Origin: CAIUMH01 sp037142475
GTDB taxonomy: Bacteria; Actinomycetota; Acidimicrobiia; Acidimicrobiales; RAAP-2
Assembly: GCA_037142475.1 (NCBI GenBank)
Contig: JBAXAR010000099.1
Location: 1 to 7,235 of the forward strand
DNA length: 7,235 bases
Direction of reading: 5' to 3'
Under the pieces are notes generated by a model, which was given only the letters and a program-made list of their open reading frames with translations, was not told the origin of the DNA and searched no databases. Made by a program: the position numbers and the translations under genes. Shown piece by piece: positions 6,491 through 7,235 of the stretch (the stretch's first letter is position 1; each line of letters starts with the position of its first letter).

Positions 6491-7235
6491 ATGTTCGATG
6501 GCCGTTGGCGAGGCGCAGTTGATGCGAGGACCGGACCCATCGGGGTCTGGCTTCAGGGCCATGGCATCACCGCCGACGTCCTGACCGCAACAGGGCTCTT
6601 TTCCGCTTCTTTGGCGGCATTCGCCGTAGCAACCGGACACCTGCTGGTGGCGGTGTTCCTGCTGACCCTGACTGGGATGCACGACCTGTTCGATGGCCCC
6701 GTGGCAAAGGCAGCGGGTACCACGTCGATTCGGGGGGCTTTCTTCGACTCTGTCACCGACCGAATTGCCGACGCCGTGCTCATGGGGGGCGTGGCCTGGT
6801 ATCTGATTTCGGAGGGCAAGGGCCACTTGGCGCTGCTCCCCTTTGCCATCCTGGGAATCACCTCGTTGGTTTCCTACCAACGGGCAAAGGCAGAGTCCCT
6901 CGGTCTCGAAGCCCGCGGCGGCCTCATGGAGAGGGCGGAGAGGATGATCCTGCTCGGACTTGGCTTTCTTCTCGCACCCCTCTTGGTCCCGATCTTGTGG
7001 ATCCTGCTTGTCCTCACCACCGTCACGGCGGTCGGACGATTCATCAAGGTCTGGAATGCGGCCAGCGCTGCATCGCCTCAAGCGATCCAGCGCAGGCACA
7101 CCTCGCAAGTCGATTCACGGTTCCGGGAATGGCGTGGACGCGTTCTGAGCGAACGCAAGGTGGCTCGAGAGGATCGGCAGCCCGCCAAGTGGCGGTCTCG
7201 GGAGAGTGACGAAACCACTCGGAGGGCAGCGGCTG
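6491..7235 (+). CDS. pgsA: CDP-alcohol phosphatidyltransferase, probable phosphatidylinositol phosphate synthase; 3' end beyond right edge
   Basis: The actinobacterial enzyme makes phosphatidylinositol phosphate from CDP-diacylglycerol and inositol phosphate in the membrane, the entry point to PI and PI-mannosides. I translated 248 residues by hand; the frame is still open at the window end. GITADVLTATG (25-35) matches the family's N-terminal GxSPDxxT region. The catalytic signature D65-x2-D68-G69-x2-A72-K73-x8-G82-x3-D86-x3-D90 is complete except that Lys73 replaces the usual Arg. VSYQRAKAESLGL (127-139) and GGLMERAERMILLGLG (143-158) match mycobacterial PIP synthase (SYIKARAEASGL and GGFIERPERLI). 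About six hydrophobic helices occur between 30 and 185. A highly charged tail (about 196-247) runs past the usual end of the roughly 217-residue mycobacterial protein. Position after thrS and HIT supports the identity. Phosphatidylglycerophosphate synthase is less likely because of the ER(A/P)ER motif. PatA- and PimA-like genes would be expected next. Confidence 0.87.
   Translation, partial: MFDGRWRGAVDARTGPIGVWLQGHGITADVLTATGLFSASLAAFAVATGHLLVAVFLLTLTGMHDLFDGPVAKAAGTTSIRGAFFDSVTDRIADAVLMGGVAWYLISEGKGHLALLPFAILGITSLVSYQRAKAESLGLEARGGLMERAERMILLGLGFLLAPLLVPILWILLVLTTVTAVGRFIKVWNAASAASPQAIQRRHTSQVDSRFREWRGRVLSERKVAREDRQPAKWRSRESDETTRRAAA

Noticed and set aside
6303..6584. A 93-codon plus-strand frame bridging the HIT end and pgsA start.
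   Set aside because: It overlaps two supported genes in another frame, has no ribosome site, and is Ser/Arg-rich without a recognisable motif.
6314..7108. A 264-codon open frame on the minus strand opposite pgsA and the HIT-pgsA gap.
   Set aside because: Its translation is low-complexity and charged (runs of DR, EQ, GQ), shows no family motif, and it lies opposite a well-supported pgsA; long antisense frames are common at this G+C content.

Overview
This window reads as chromosomal DNA of a high-G+C Gram-positive bacterium (Actinomycetota). The gene content is diagnostic: a mycothiol ligase (MshC), an F420:NADPH oxidoreductase (NpdG), an InhA-like enoyl-ACP reductase, and a phosphatidylinositol-phosphate-synthase-type CDP-alcohol transferase directly downstream of thrS and a HIT gene. 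The thrS-HIT-pgsA order is the one known from mycobacteria, but the proteins are clearly divergent from mycobacterial ones. A deep actinobacterial lineage such as Acidimicrobiia is my inference; I cannot prove it from the window. I see no mobile element, CRISPR array, tRNA or rRNA.

Layout. The left part (1-1931) is transcribed leftwards. It holds fabI/inhA (1137-1931) and, 96 bases downstream, a membrane-bound polyprenyl-phosphate sugar-1-phosphate transferase that runs off the left edge (1-1040). A 53-base divergent promoter region (1932-1984) separates these from a rightward block: npdG (1985-2635), mshC (2651-3778), thrS (3848-5833), a HIT-family nucleotide phosphorylase/hydrolase (5830-6342) and pgsA (6491 to the right edge, incomplete). 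npdG and mshC are 15 bases apart, thrS and the HIT gene overlap by 4 bases (ATGA), and two longer leaders (69 bases before thrS, 148 bases before pgsA) interrupt the block.

How the genes relate. MshC and PgsA both lie downstream of L-myo-inositol 1-phosphate: MshC completes the cysteine addition to the GlcN-inositol part of mycothiol, and PgsA uses inositol phosphate to make phosphatidylinositol phosphate. NpdG links the F420 pool to NADP(H), FabI/InhA makes acyl chains for membrane lipids, and the sugar transferase primes surface glycan assembly. The region is therefore a housekeeping cell-envelope and redox-cofactor locus.

I found no clear undescribed defence or mobile system. The points most worth a second look are the unusual Lys-for-Arg change in the PgsA catalytic signature with a swapped Arg/Lys pair further on, the structured pgsA leader in which one segment can pair either with an upstream partner or with the Shine-Dalgarno region, and the Ala in place of the InhA Ser94 equivalent in FabI.
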